From Stephanodiscus triporus (Eukaryota > Bacillariophyta > Thalassiosirophyceae > Thalassiosirales > Thalassiosiraceae): DNA of 15,627 nucleotides. Below are positions 7,906 through 15,627 of the stretch, one piece after another (positions within the stretch are counted from its first letter, which is position 1; each line of letters starts with the position of its first letter). A program made the translations under genes and the position numbers. The stretch spans positions 1 to 15,627 of the forward strand of contig JALLAZ010001461.1 of NCBI GenBank assembly GCA_036939755.1, written 5' to 3'. Below the pieces are notes generated by a model, which saw only the letters and a list, made by a program, of their open reading frames with translations, was not told where the DNA came from and did not search any database.

Positions 7906-8000
7906 TATAGCGATGATATTGCTTTCCTTTCATAATCTTACAGTGTTAACGCCTTAAAAGCTCTTTTGATAAATCAGTTTTCGGAAAAAGTGATCTTTTA

Positions 8001-8016
8001 GTTTTATCATATATAG
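8001..8016 (-). promoter_or_regulatory. Probable LTR promoter (TATA box)
   Basis: The sense strand reads CTATATATGATAAAAC inside the most conserved part of the LTR. The same 16 bases recur at 15584-15599. A TATA element at the U3/R border of a retrotransposon LTR is expected, and transcription would start a few tens of bases further left. Confidence 0.6.
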
Positions 8017-8060
8017 GCGATTCATCTAGTGATCGCGATGAAGATTGATGAAGATGTAGA

Positions 8061-8281
8061 CCTCGCGTAGGGGTCCGTACAAGTGATACTCCTACTCGCG
8101 AGGGAACATCACAAATTCGTGATGTCTTGCGTAGACTCTCTAGGGAGATCTACGCGAGAAAATGAAGAGGTGGGTTGACACCTCATGTGAGCCGTGCAAG
8201 TGGCTCGGATAAATGAAAGTTCTGATGCCTCAGAAACGTGAGGCTCAGGAGAATTCCCCCTTTTGAAGACTATGAGAGTCT
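8061..8281. repeat. Cluster of six inverted repeats (potential stem-loops) in LTR U3
   Basis: Successive inverted repeats are CCTCGCGTAGG (8061) with CCTACTCGCGAGG (8091); CATCAC/GTGATG (8107, 8119); GCGTAGA/TCTACGC (8129, 8149) with inner TCTC/GAGA; GAGCC/GGCTC (8189, 8202); GCCTCA/TGAGGC (8227, 8239); and AGACT/AGTCT (8267, 8277). In addition CTCGCGTAG (8062) and CTACGCGAG (8150) form a perfect 9-bp long-range pair. Confidence 0.7.
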
Positions 8282-8564
8282 ACACCAGAAATAAGATCTT
8301 TGGGTTGTCAAGATCTTTGTCGGAGTGGCCTTCCACACAAGAAAGGTAGAGGTACGGACGAAGGTCCTGAGGAAGAACAGAAGGATGACTGGTGGTGCCT
8401 TAGTGACACATGATCTCCTAGCCCTAAGTGGATATAGTACACAAATTTGTCGGAGGCAGATTTTAGCGGTCTTGGTAGGGGGACGTATGTACGTCTAGTA
8501 CTACCGGTAGTGGTAGGCTTGGCGGTGGGCATAAGTACAGAGTTTACCTCCACTGTCTTCTACA

Positions 8565-8578
8565 CTCCCTCTCGAAAG
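8565..8578 (-). other. Polypurine tract of element 2
   Basis: The sense strand reads CTTTCGAGAGGGAG immediately before the TGTAG that opens the LTR at 8564. It is identical to the tract of element 1 and lies 11 nt past the pol stop at 8590. Confidence 0.8.
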
Positions 8579-8589
8579 AAGGTATGGGG

Positions 8590-8752
8590 CTACCATCCCA
8601 TAAGCTTCTTTTGCAAGTGTTCAAAGGGGACTCGGCAGAGCCCTTTACTGAATAAATCGCCAAGCTGCAATTCAGTGGGTATTTTAATGATTTTGATATT
8701 GCGAGGGCCGATGTGTTCGCGGAACCAATGATACTTTACTGCGTAAGCAATG
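8590..8752 (-). pseudogene. pol: C-terminal end of element 2 Pol (RNase H tail), frameshifted
   Basis: In the frame ending at the TAG 8590-8592 the sequence continues the RNase H domain (AVKYHWFREHIGPRN, then QLGDLFSKGL and KKLMGW), matching the last 50 residues of element 1 Pol. The upstream frame leaves this text after the motif RMTPRSKH, near 8750, so about one extra base is present there. Confidence 0.85.
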
Positions 8753-10819
8753 CTTGGACCGAGGTGTCATTCGACGAGGCTCGAGGTTGCTGAGGGTAAG
8801 TGGGCCAGCATTATCTTCATGTATTTTGACATGAAGATCAACTTCTCTTCGTAGAGGGACATCTAAGGCAAGGCAAAGTTCATTGGTGAGATCAATAATT
8901 GGAAAAAGATCCTTGCAGGAAGTGCTGAGGGCGACATATTCAGCCTCCATTGTCGATAAGGCGATTTCTGTTTGAAGTTTACTGGACCATAAAATAGGAC
9001 AGTTGGCCAAGGTTATTATGTATCCAGTGCGACTCCGGACACAGTGAGGGTCTTGACTATCTTCGTATTTCCATAGTCCTGCGAAATCGGAATCGGGATA
9101 ACAATCGATATGAAGAGTCTTGCTTGGTGAAAGGATGAGACCTTTGTTAATAGTGCCTTTGAGATAGCGACCGATCTGGATGAGCGCATTTTCATGCTTG
9201 CAAGTTGGTGCAAACGTGTAGCGTGCACATTGATTTGTGGCAAAGGAACAATCAAGACGACTATGACCTGTGAGATACAGAAGCATACCAATTATACTGG
9301 CATAATTGAGGGTGCCGCTTGCAGGAGGACCATTCACATCTCGAGGGAGAGGAGCTTTCTCAGCAGGAGTATCACAACTTGTACTGTATTTTGAGTCAAG
9401 ACCGAGAGCCTTGATGATTCTCTTGGTCAGACCGCTTTGAGTGAGCGTTATTGTTGTTTTGTCTCGGTGAATGTCGACACCAAGATATCCGTCGGCAGTA
9501 CCTTCTTTGTGGAGTGCGACGTCTTCCGATCGCATGCGATTGATAAAGTCATCGATTTCAGCGTCGTCCTTGCAATAGATGAGGATGTCGTCAACATAGA
9601 TTATAACAATGAGTGTTTTGCTGAAAAATAGACATGGGTCAAACTTTGAAGGCGTCAAACCTTGCCAAACAAGCCGCTCTGTGAAATACTCAAAAAAATA
9701 ACGTGGAGCTTGATGGAGACCGTACAGACTGCGACGTAATTTCAGGACGTGATTCTCTTTTAGTTTGAAACCACGCAGCTGATGGACATAAATTTCTTCG
9801 CTTGGTTTGAGCAAGGCATGGATAAATGCGGCTGTTATGTCGCATTGGACTGACTTCCATCCACACAATGCAGTGAGAATCATCACAATGCGGATCGTGG
9901 ACCATTGCACGACAGGTGACCATGTCTCGAAAAAATCTATCCCTTCTTTCTGTTGGTCCCCGCGGGCACAAAAGCGTGCTTTGAACTTCTTGACGGACCC
10001 GTCGGGATAACGTTTCACCTTGAGGGCCCATGTCGAAGAGATGACATTCATATCCGGAGTGCGAGGTACCAAATCCCAACATTCAAAGTCATTTTCGAGC
10101 GTGTGTAATTCAACTTGCATAGCTTTCCAGTACTCAGCTTGAAAGGGGCCGCGGATGGCAGTATCATACGAGGGATTATCGACGTTGTGTTTTGATTTGG
10201 ACAATTTTACAGCAAGAAGACGAGGATCACAGTCATTGATTTGCTGTGGATCCCATGAGTCCATAGTGACATATCCATAAAGATCAGTTGGGTTCTCCCA
10301 CGGGTCTTGAAGTAGGGTACAGTCGAGAAGGGTGCTTTTTAATACGCGTTGAGGTTGTGGTTGAAAAGTTATGTGACCTTGGTTTGTAATGAAGGCCGCC
10401 GGTAAGTCACATGCATTATCGAGAAGGATGTGAAGCTCATAGGATTCATTGTCCATGGGAGAAGCTCTAATTTTGGCTGGACCATCTTTCCACGTGCCAA
10501 CGTTCTGGCGCCTTGGACGAGTTGTTTGAAAGGCGTCTTGGGGAGGTTCAGGCGCGTTGTCTGGCGGGTCTTCAAGCGCATTGTTGGGAACGGCGTGGGG
10601 AGCAGGTTGTGGGTCAATGGTGTCGTGAACAAGCTCGTAATCTTGGGGTGGGAAAGGAGTTCCTGTTGTTGGGTCTCCCTCTGGCTCGCTGGGCGGTTCT
10701 CCTATTGGATGTCCAACTGGAGGTCTCTGTGGGACGCTTACTGACACTCCCTCTGGAACCCCAATTGGTGCATCTTCTGATTCATTGCCAAAAACTCCCT
10801 CTGGAATTCCAGCTTGGAA
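8753..10819 (-). pseudogene. pol: Reverse transcriptase/RNase H part of element 2 pol
   Basis: This uninterrupted frame follows the TGA at 10820. It starts with a hinge rich in Pro, Glu and Gly (PEGV twice), then a reverse transcriptase with STWALKVKRYPDG, QCDITAAFIH, the YVDD catalytic motif (plus-strand 9587-9598), and RNase H blocks DSDFAGLW, MEAEYVALS and EDNAG. It aligns with element 1 Pol from about residue 803 to 1447. After RMTPRSKH the frame is lost and runs about 25 codons out of register to a stop at 8684. The catalytic residues are preserved, but the piece lacks its own start and cannot be expressed from an intact Pol frame. Confidence 0.92.
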
Positions 10820-11563
10820 TCAATTGGAGGAGGTCGGTGGATCTCCTCGGCTTTTCAATGGGAGAGGTTTTGGCGGTGAGTCCCAGGCATAGCCAGGAGG
10901 TGGATCGATAGGGAAACCGTTTTGATCAACGTCGACGTCAAGATAACATTCCCGTGGAAATGTCAATATATGGTTCCACTGTTGTCGTAAGGACTCTCCA
11001 AGGGGTAGGGACGGGACTGTATCAAATTTATCGTCAAAGACGACATGATATTGAGGAGAAATTTTTCCTGTGAGAATGTTCAACACAAGAGGAACCAACG
11101 AAGAATGCAAAAAGGAGAACCCAACAAACATCCCGAGGCGTGCGCGAGGGTCCCATTTTGGAATTTTATGTCCATCTTGCAATTTTGGGTCGAGTACATA
11201 AACGGGACATCCAAAAACATGTGCACGGTCCAAGCTGCTGGTGGGAAATCTTGTGCGCGACCAGAGTTCATTTGGACTAACGCCGACATCGAGCGTAGGG
11301 AGGTGATTGAACACCCAGACGGCGTAGTCAACTGCCTGGGGCCACAGGTTGATGCTGGCAGCGTCCGGCCAAGAATGAGCCACGTGCAACATGCTTGCGC
11401 GTGCCCATTGAGATATGGTTTTGATATTTCTTTCAGCAACTCCGTTTTGGTGATGAGCGCCGACTCCGCTGAAAGTGAGCTTTTGCTTCTTTGAGTTACA
11501 ATCCTCTTTGAAAGCGGCCGAGGCAAATATGCCGTTGTCAGTATGGTATTTCTTGATTGTGAC
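10820..11563 (-). pseudogene. pol: Integrase C-terminal half of element 2 pol
   Basis: Between the in-frame stops TAA 11564-11566 and TGA 10820-10822, the frame encodes the second half of the integrase core. It contains the catalytic aspartate in YHTDNGIF, the glutamate in NGVAERN, and the downstream block INLWPQAVDYAVWVFN and HVFGCPVYVLD typical of copia integrases. It matches element 1 Pol from about residue 518 to 800. The TGA lies in the poorly conserved hinge and the TAA just upstream of the second catalytic Asp. Confidence 0.9.
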
Positions 11564-12120
11564 TTATTCTTCCCAAGCAAGGGCTTCCAAAAGAAACTTG
11601 GCCAAGAGTGTTTCAGTAGCATTGTTCGATAGTTGACAGAAGTTGAAAATTTTTCCACTAGCATGATCAACGAACAGAGTCCCACATGTATAACCATGCC
11701 GTTCACGACCGAATGTATTAGGGAGACGGCCTTGGACCTTCAACACATATTGATCAATTGAAATGCAGTCACCAGGTTCGAGGTGACCACGCTTGAGGAG
11801 TTGCGGTTTTGTCGTATTGTGTGTATGTTGAGCGGGTGTGTTGGTTGGTGATCGTGTAGAGGCTTTAGCGCATAGACACGCAGCACATTTGAGGGCAGTG
11901 ACATTGCAACTAGATGCACGGGGATTCTTGCAGAGAAGAAACGGACCATCATGCAGACTTCCTTTGTTTGCATTGTCTTGGAGCCATTTGCAATCACGCA
12001 TGAGGCCTTGGATCCACTTAATAGACGCATGCGACAACCGTCAATGCCAGAGCAAGACTTCCTTTTGAGAGAGCGAGAGATTTGTGTTAGTTGCATCGAA
12101 GAGAGCTGAGCTTCTTGCAC
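11564..12120 (-). pseudogene. pol: Zinc-binding and first catalytic part of integrase, element 2 pol
   Basis: In the integrase frame, text homologous to element 1 begins near 12120 (NTNLSLSQKEVLLWH), is broken by a TGA at 12041-12043, and resumes with RLSHASIKWIQGL. It has C-x2-C (LKCAACLC), the first catalytic aspartate (ISIDQY) and VDHASGKIFNF, and ends at the TAA 11564. The TGA replaces the residue that is Gln in element 1 (WHQRLSH). Confidence 0.88.
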
Positions 12121-13206
12121 TGAATAGGTGAAAGTGTTTGTCCAGAAAGACCTGTATGACGGGTGCACAGAACAGGTAGGCAAGAAAGGGAGGCGGCTGC
12201 GAGGGCAGTATTTTGCTTCCAGTTCAATGTCGTTGTCAAGGGAGAGAACAATCCCTGATGTTGAGCCAGTATAAGTTCCACCAATCAACTGGAGAAGAAC
12301 TTGAGGGCTCAACAAACGAACCTCGACACCAGGAATATGATATCCAGGCACTTCAAGTGAGATTTCTTGGCCCGAGCTATTGAGGACACGCCATTTGATG
12401 ATGCCTTCCCCTTGTACTTTATTTGAAGAAGAGAGGTATTTGATCTTCATGAGGCTTGGTTTATATGAGATAAAATCAGACCGAAGGGGAGAGATGCAGA
12501 CCGAAGCACCTGAATCAACAATCAACATGGTATCATTTGAACTCAGTCGGAAGCACTTGGGGTCGTCAAGGGTAGAGAGAAAAGCCTTGAATAGAGGGAC
12601 CTTTGTAGTGCTAAGATCAATGGAATCCTGAGGAGGTCCCAAATCAAGAGACAATACGCCCATGATGAGACTTGGATCAAAGGTTTCCAACCAATTAGAA
12701 ATGCATCTATTCCATTTGCGTTTCCAGGCCTGCTGTGTCGCCCATATTTCCGGACGATGGATGAAGCAGTCGTAAAGTGGAAGGACGTGGTGCATTAAAC
12801 GAGGTAGTGAGGCCCACCTGTCAGTCCGTGGGACACATCGAATTGTTTTCTTTCTATTTGCTGGTGGGACATAACGTCGATTACGACGGCGGAGGGTGCG
12901 TTCCAGTCGCTTTGATCTTTGGCAACACTTCGTTGAACATGATCGTGGGAGCGGTCGAAAGAGGAAGGTTCTTCTCTTCCAGACTGCGACGGTTTGAGAA
13001 ATCGCGATCCACATCTTGACTCGAGACCTTGAAACATTCCACTGAAGTCTTGAAAGACATTCTTCGTAGTACATGATGCAGGAACGATAGGTCCTCCGGC
13101 TAAACAACGAGGGACCAAAGGTTTTCTTTTGTCCACTTGGATTCCAATGATCAAGCGACCTCAACCATCGATAGAAACCTTTGTGAAGTCCAAGGAGCCA
13201 AAGAAA
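12090..13206 (-). pseudogene. pol: Protease part of element 2 pol, with Arg/Lys-rich N-terminal region
   Basis: This frame is open from the TAG at 13207-13209 down to where it loses homology near 12100. It holds an Arg/Lys-rich region, a block shared with element 1 (FDPSLIMGVLSLDL against HDPSSIMSAINMSF), the aspartic protease motif VDSGASVCIS (plus-strand 12505-12516 encodes DSGA) and the post-protease block SSSNKVQGEGIIKW. Near 12090-12125 homology moves to the neighbouring frame, which implies a one-base change. No ATG is needed here, because Pol is expected to be made as a Gag fusion. Confidence 0.88.
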
Positions 13207-13401
13207 CTAGGAAGAAAACACCAAGGAGGACCCATGCCCGTCGTCAAACGCATCTTCAAATCCCAGGAAGGCCCCAACTTGTAGAACAAGCGGGAACCAT
13301 AGCAGCAGGGAGAGAGTCTGAAGGAGGAGAAACATGTGACTTGGGGCATTTGAAGAAATAGGCGTTCGTGAGGACCAAGACGACCCACCGCCTACTCTTT
13401 T
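13207..13401 (-). pseudogene. pol: Hydrophobic N-terminus of element 2 Pol, in the -1 frame from gag, ended by TAG
   Basis: The -1 frame relative to gag is open from the end of gag to the TAG at 13207-13209. From the ATG at 13335 it encodes a long hydrophobic run (FLLLQTLSLLLWFPLVLQVG). Past the stop it resumes with FLWLLGLHKGFYRWL. Element 1 Pol begins with a comparable hydrophobic run, though with little sequence identity. This supports the frame as the real start of Pol. Confidence 0.65.
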
Positions 13402-14273
13402 GATAGCCCAAGAGAAGAGAAGAAAGCGGAGCTGACGTCTTCGACGTTGTCGTTGGCGTCATCAGTTTGATCATCCGCGTCAGCATTGACACCGTTTTCT
13501 TGTTCTTCATCGGACTCGTCATCACTCGATTCCATCAGATCGGACATCTTGGAGAGAAGGGCGCAAAATTTGTGATTCTTGTCTTTGAAATGCGCCTTGG
13601 TTGGTCCACCAGGGGGTTCGTTGGTACCCTTGGGCCCTTTACCAGGAGGACGGCGAGGAAGGCGATTGCGACGGAAAGGAGGCCGGACAACCTTGCCTGT
13701 TTTGATATCGTCGAGATATTGTGGGCACATGGGATGGATATGACCCATTTTTCCGCAATGGTGGCACTTGGCTGTTTTCACCCATTCAAGAAAAGGAAGG
13801 GCGTTTTTGCCGGCGTCAACAACATAGGCACGATATTCGTCACAGGTGAAGGCATTGTATGCGGAGACTTCATGCTTGATGTCGACCCCAACGCCTTTCC
13901 ATTTCTTTGCACCTAGCAGTTCGAGGTACTTGACTTCGAGATCTGAAAGAATTGACACGAGCTGCTTGTGAAGAGAGGTTACCTTCATCATCGTTTTGAG
14001 GACTGAGTTATTCATCATTGCAATCTGGGTGTGACAAACCTGGCAAAATTCATCGGTCAAAGCAGCGGCCATGCCATTGAGCACGCGTGTGACAACGTCC
14101 GAAGGGAGCTTGTCGTGACCGATGGCATTGACGACAGCTTTAATGCGAAGGCAGGCCTTGGTGACATTTTTGCCCGAGAAACTAGAAAGGGAGAAATCTT
14201 GAAGCCACTTTTCAAGATTGCGGCGTGATTCTTCGTTCTTGGTGACCATACGATTGACCATGCAGCGAAAAAA
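13392..14273 (-). pseudogene. gag: Gag core of element 2 (capsid C-terminal part, zinc knuckle, acidic tail)
   Basis: Homologous to element 1 Gag from NRMVTKNEES to the C-terminus. It contains a zinc knuckle C-x2-C-x4-H-x4-C (plus-strand 13725-13766), a basic proline-rich linker and a tail rich in Asp, Glu and Ser. It ends with TAG at 13392-13394, at the same place as element 1 (KE-stop against KD-stop). The piece is out of frame with the upstream gag part. The switch is at a run of six identical bases (14268-14273), where one base too many explains the shift. Confidence 0.88.
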
Positions 14274-14565
14274 GAGAGACGGCGCCGCGATTTTCTTTGG
14301 AGAGTTCGTCGAAATCGGAAATGACTTCATCCTTGAGGGTCTTTTCCATTGAAGCGCGAAGAAACTCTTCCATCCACTGGTCACTCTCGATATCAACTGC
14401 AGAGCCGTAGAGGTTGAGAAATTGTTGCCAACGGTAGCAATCATCATCTTGTAGATCCTTCCATGCAAGAATGGAGTTCTTGACGAAACCAGGAGAAGTC
14501 GTGACGCTATTCACATCGGAGATGCTGAACACGAGAGGGATGCGAAAGATGGCCATGATGTCGTA
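14212..14565 (-). pseudogene. gag: Middle part of element 2 Gag, between a stop and a frameshift
   Basis: It is in frame with the N-terminal piece and separated from it only by TAA 14566-14568. It matches element 1 Gag residues about 1-100 (RWQQFLNLYGSAVDIESDQW against KWQEFIRRYGSPVEIESDSW). After about 14273 the frame runs out of register and stops at 14212. Confidence 0.85.
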
Positions 14566-15111
14566 TTAGATAGCATGATTGTAGATCTCCTTGATGGAGG
14601 TACTCCATTGAGAGGCGTCTTCGGCAATGTCGTACGATTTGCTGTCAGCGAGAGAAAGGATCTTGGCTATGTTGCTGCCTGCAATCTTGGGGGACAGAGG
14701 ACTAGTGACAATCTTCTTTGTTTTCTGGCGATCGTGAAGTTTATTGCCACGGGAATTTTTAGGGATAACAATCTTGACGTCGCCAAGTTCACTGCCGGTA
14801 CGAGAAGCTGAGCGGAGCACGAGGCCGGTGGAAACCTTCACCCATTTAGACGGAAGGACGTTATTAAGCGTTGTTCGAGAGAATCTTGTAGATGATCCAT
14901 CCGTGGCTTCGGCTTCGTTAGCATCGAGGTCGCGTTCACGCTCTTCCTGCTTGATGATTTCGATATTGAGGCGCTTCAGGACAGCAGCGATATCGCCCTC
15001 TGTGAGATTTCCGAGCGCTTGGATGAGATCCTCATTGTCGTTGGGGGTGTCTTCGTATCGACGAGGAGTATTATCGTCATTTTCGTTATCGTTTCGTGAT
15101 GGGGGAGCCAT
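14566..15111 (-). pseudogene. gag: N-terminal part of element 2 Gag, ended by a TAA
   Basis: This 181-residue frame begins at an ATG in a strong context (AAACCATGG). It is acidic near the start, then basic, and carries a segment that aligns with element 1 just before its capsid region. The stop TAA stands where element 1 has CAA: the next residues YDIM match YDMM. A single C-to-T change therefore explains it. Confidence 0.85.
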
Positions 15112-15174
15112 GGTTTGATGTTGTTGTACCTATTGGGGTAAATCTCGGAGTAGTATTTACGAGGGCAATATGGA

Positions 15175-15399
15175 CTATCTTGAAGGTCTTGAGGAGTTTG
15201 CTCGGAGATTCTCGACGAGCTGAAGAATGGGCTATCTTGACGTTCTTGAGGGATCGCTCGGAGATTCTCGACGAGCTGAAGAACGGGCTATCTCGACGTT
15301 CTTGAGGGATCGCTCGGAGATTCTCGACGAGCTGAAGAATGGGCTATCTCGACGTTCTTGAGGGATTGCTCGGAGTTTCTTGACGAGCTGACAACCGCG
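15175..15399. repeat. 56-bp tandem repeat, four copies, in the leader of element 2
   Basis: The word CTCGGAG recurs at 15201, 15257, 15313 and 15369, exactly 56 bp apart, and CTATCT at 15175, 15232, 15288 and 15344. The two inner copies are nearly identical and the outer ones are more diverged, which is usual for a tandem array growing from its middle. Each copy contains the near-palindrome CTCGACGAG. Confidence 0.92.
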
Positions 15400-15470
15400 G
15401 AGAGTCTCGACGCGGGGATGTTGGCCTGGGGTATTACACAGGTGATGTTTTGCTCCTTATTGGACGAACA

Positions 15471-15490
15471 GAATGCGTCTGCTCATAACC
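15471..15490 (-). other. Primer binding site of element 2 (internal Met-tRNA match)
   Basis: The plus strand reads GCTCATAACC up to the base before the LTR end TGTAG at 15491. This equals part of the anticodon arm of a CAT-anticodon (initiator Met) tRNA, with the putative primer 3' end abutting the LTR. Ty1/copia elements such as Drosophila copia are known to prime from a 5' half of initiator tRNA. Confidence 0.6.
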
Positions 15491-15627
15491 TGTAGCGATA
15501 ATGCTAATGAATATTCAGTGATGCTAGCTTCGTCTAGAAAAGCTCTTTTGATAAATCAGTTTTGGGAAAATTGTGATCTTTTAGTTTTATCATATATAGG
15601 CGATTCATCTAGTGATCGCGATGAAGA
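15491..15627 (-). repeat. 3' portion of the 5' LTR of element 2, cut by window edge
   Basis: In sense direction it ends CTACA directly before the primer binding site. Bases 15538-15627 match 7956-8044 almost perfectly, including the TATA box (15592-15598) and the short inverted repeat AAAAGCTCTTTT. The first 47 plus-strand bases are specific to this copy. The rest of the LTR lies outside the window. Confidence 0.8.
15584..15599 (-). promoter_or_regulatory. Probable LTR promoter (TATA box) of element 2
   Basis: The sense strand reads CTATATATGATAAAAC, identical to 8001-8016 in the middle LTR. It lies at the conserved core of the LTR, upstream of the repeat-bearing leader and gag. Confidence 0.6.

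Larger units (their letters stand above)
1140..8564 (-). mobile_element. Element 1: Ty1/copia LTR retrotransposon, nearly intact
   Basis: Read on the minus strand, the order is LTR-like block (8564-7906), primer binding site, repeat-bearing leader, gag, pol and polypurine tract. The order protease, integrase, RT, RNase H inside pol defines the Ty1/copia superfamily. Pol is uninterrupted for 1498 codons, while gag shows one frame change. The 3' LTR is not recognisable: just left of the polypurine tract an unrelated, GC-richer ORF begins. The sequence style resembles diatom CoDi elements, from memory only. The shared LTR makes the right boundary uncertain: the block may belong wholly or partly to element 2. 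Confidence 0.85.
7906..8564 (-). repeat. LTR-like block between the two elements (5' LTR of element 1 and/or 3' LTR of element 2)
   Basis: In sense direction it starts TGTAG right after the polypurine tract of element 2 and ends CTATA right before the primer binding site of element 1. The 5' LTR of element 2 ends CTACA, which pairs with TGTAG as the usual short terminal inverted repeat. The 7956-8044 part repeats at 15538-15627 with about three differences and includes a TATA box. The last 50 bp in sense direction (7906-7955) differ strongly from the right LTR. It holds no convincing gene. Confidence 0.7.
15112..15490 (-). other. 5' leader of element 2 (untranslated)
   Basis: Between the primer binding site and the gag ATG there is a 56-bp tandem repeat block (15175-15399) and no recognisable gene. 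Confidence 0.65.
7906..15627 (-). mobile_element. Element 2: degenerate Ty1/copia LTR retrotransposon, cut by window edge
   Basis: A second copia-type element in the same orientation as element 1 and clearly homologous to it along gag and pol, but diverged enough to be another family or subfamily. It has a partial 5' LTR (15491-15627), primer binding site, leader with 56-bp repeats, gag, pol, polypurine tract, and a candidate 3' LTR (7906-8564). Visible lesions are in-frame stops at 14566, 13207, 12041, 11564 and 10820, and frame changes near 14270, 12100 and 8750. It therefore cannot make Gag or Pol as it stands. The catalytic motifs survive, so the decay looks fairly recent. Confidence 0.85.

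Noticed and set aside
11080..11706. 208-codon minus-strand ORF over the integrase of element 2
   Set aside because: The integrase motifs (HTDNG, GVAERN, VFGCPVYV) are in the neighbouring frame; this one reads nonsense over them.
10820..12043. Alternative genetic code in which TGA is read as an amino acid
   Set aside because: Element 2 is interrupted by TAA and TAG as well as TGA, TGG is used for Trp throughout, and both pol and the left ORF also end in TGA. Ordinary nonsense decay is simpler.
13161..13388. Open frame continuing gag of element 2 past its TAG
   Set aside because: The -1 frame over the same bases gives the hydrophobic Pol N-terminus that element 1 also has, and joins to the protease frame. 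The gag-frame text has no counterpart.
15175..15399. CRISPR array
   Set aside because: The repeats are directly adjacent, with no unique spacers, and sit in the leader of an LTR retrotransposon in eukaryotic DNA.
15471..15490. Fragment of a genuine tRNA gene
   Set aside because: Only the anticodon-arm bases are present, placed exactly at the LTR end. No acceptor stem or T arm follows, so it is a primer binding site.

Overview
The window is eukaryotic repeat DNA: two divergent Ty1/copia-type LTR retrotransposons lie head-to-tail, both read on the minus strand, plus the start of a third, unidentified minus-strand reading frame at the left edge. There is no bacterial-style operon, no RNA gene and no convincing host gene. 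The wording of the integrase, reverse transcriptase and RNase H blocks resembles the copia-like (CoDi) elements of diatoms as I remember them, so a diatom or other stramenopile genome is the best guess. This is family recognition, not a search result.

Layout from right to left, the direction of transcription. Element 2 begins with a cut-off 5' LTR (15491-15627), a primer binding site (15471-15490), a leader with four 56-bp tandem repeats (about 15175-15399), gag (15111-13392) and pol (13401-8590), then a polypurine tract (8565-8573). Gag and pol of element 2 carry at least five in-frame stops and three frameshifts, so it is a dead copy, although its protease, integrase, RT and RNase H motifs are still readable. 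A 659-bp LTR-like block (7906-8564) follows. It can serve both as the 3' LTR of element 2 and as the 5' LTR of element 1. Element 1 continues with a primer binding site (7894-7905), a leader with 84-bp tandem repeats, gag (7416-5717, with one frame change near its N-terminal third), a complete 1498-residue pol (5663-1167) and a polypurine tract (1140-1148). Where its 3' LTR should start, there is instead a 311-codon ORF (1121-186). The frame of this ORF stays open past one TGA to the window edge.

In element 1, gag and pol are linked by what looks like a programmed -1 frameshift signal: a slippery heptamer, a 5-nt spacer, then a stem-loop. Gag supplies the zinc-knuckle capsid protein and Pol supplies protease, integrase and reverse transcriptase/RNase H. 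Before the protease, both Pol proteins start with a strongly hydrophobic stretch followed by an Arg/Lys-rich segment, which I do not know from classical copia elements.

Most worth a second look: the hydrophobic-basic Pol N-terminus, the frameshift signal, the mosaic LTR shared by two divergent elements, the run of stem-loops in that LTR, the tandem-repeat leaders, and the unidentified ORF joined directly to the end of element 1.
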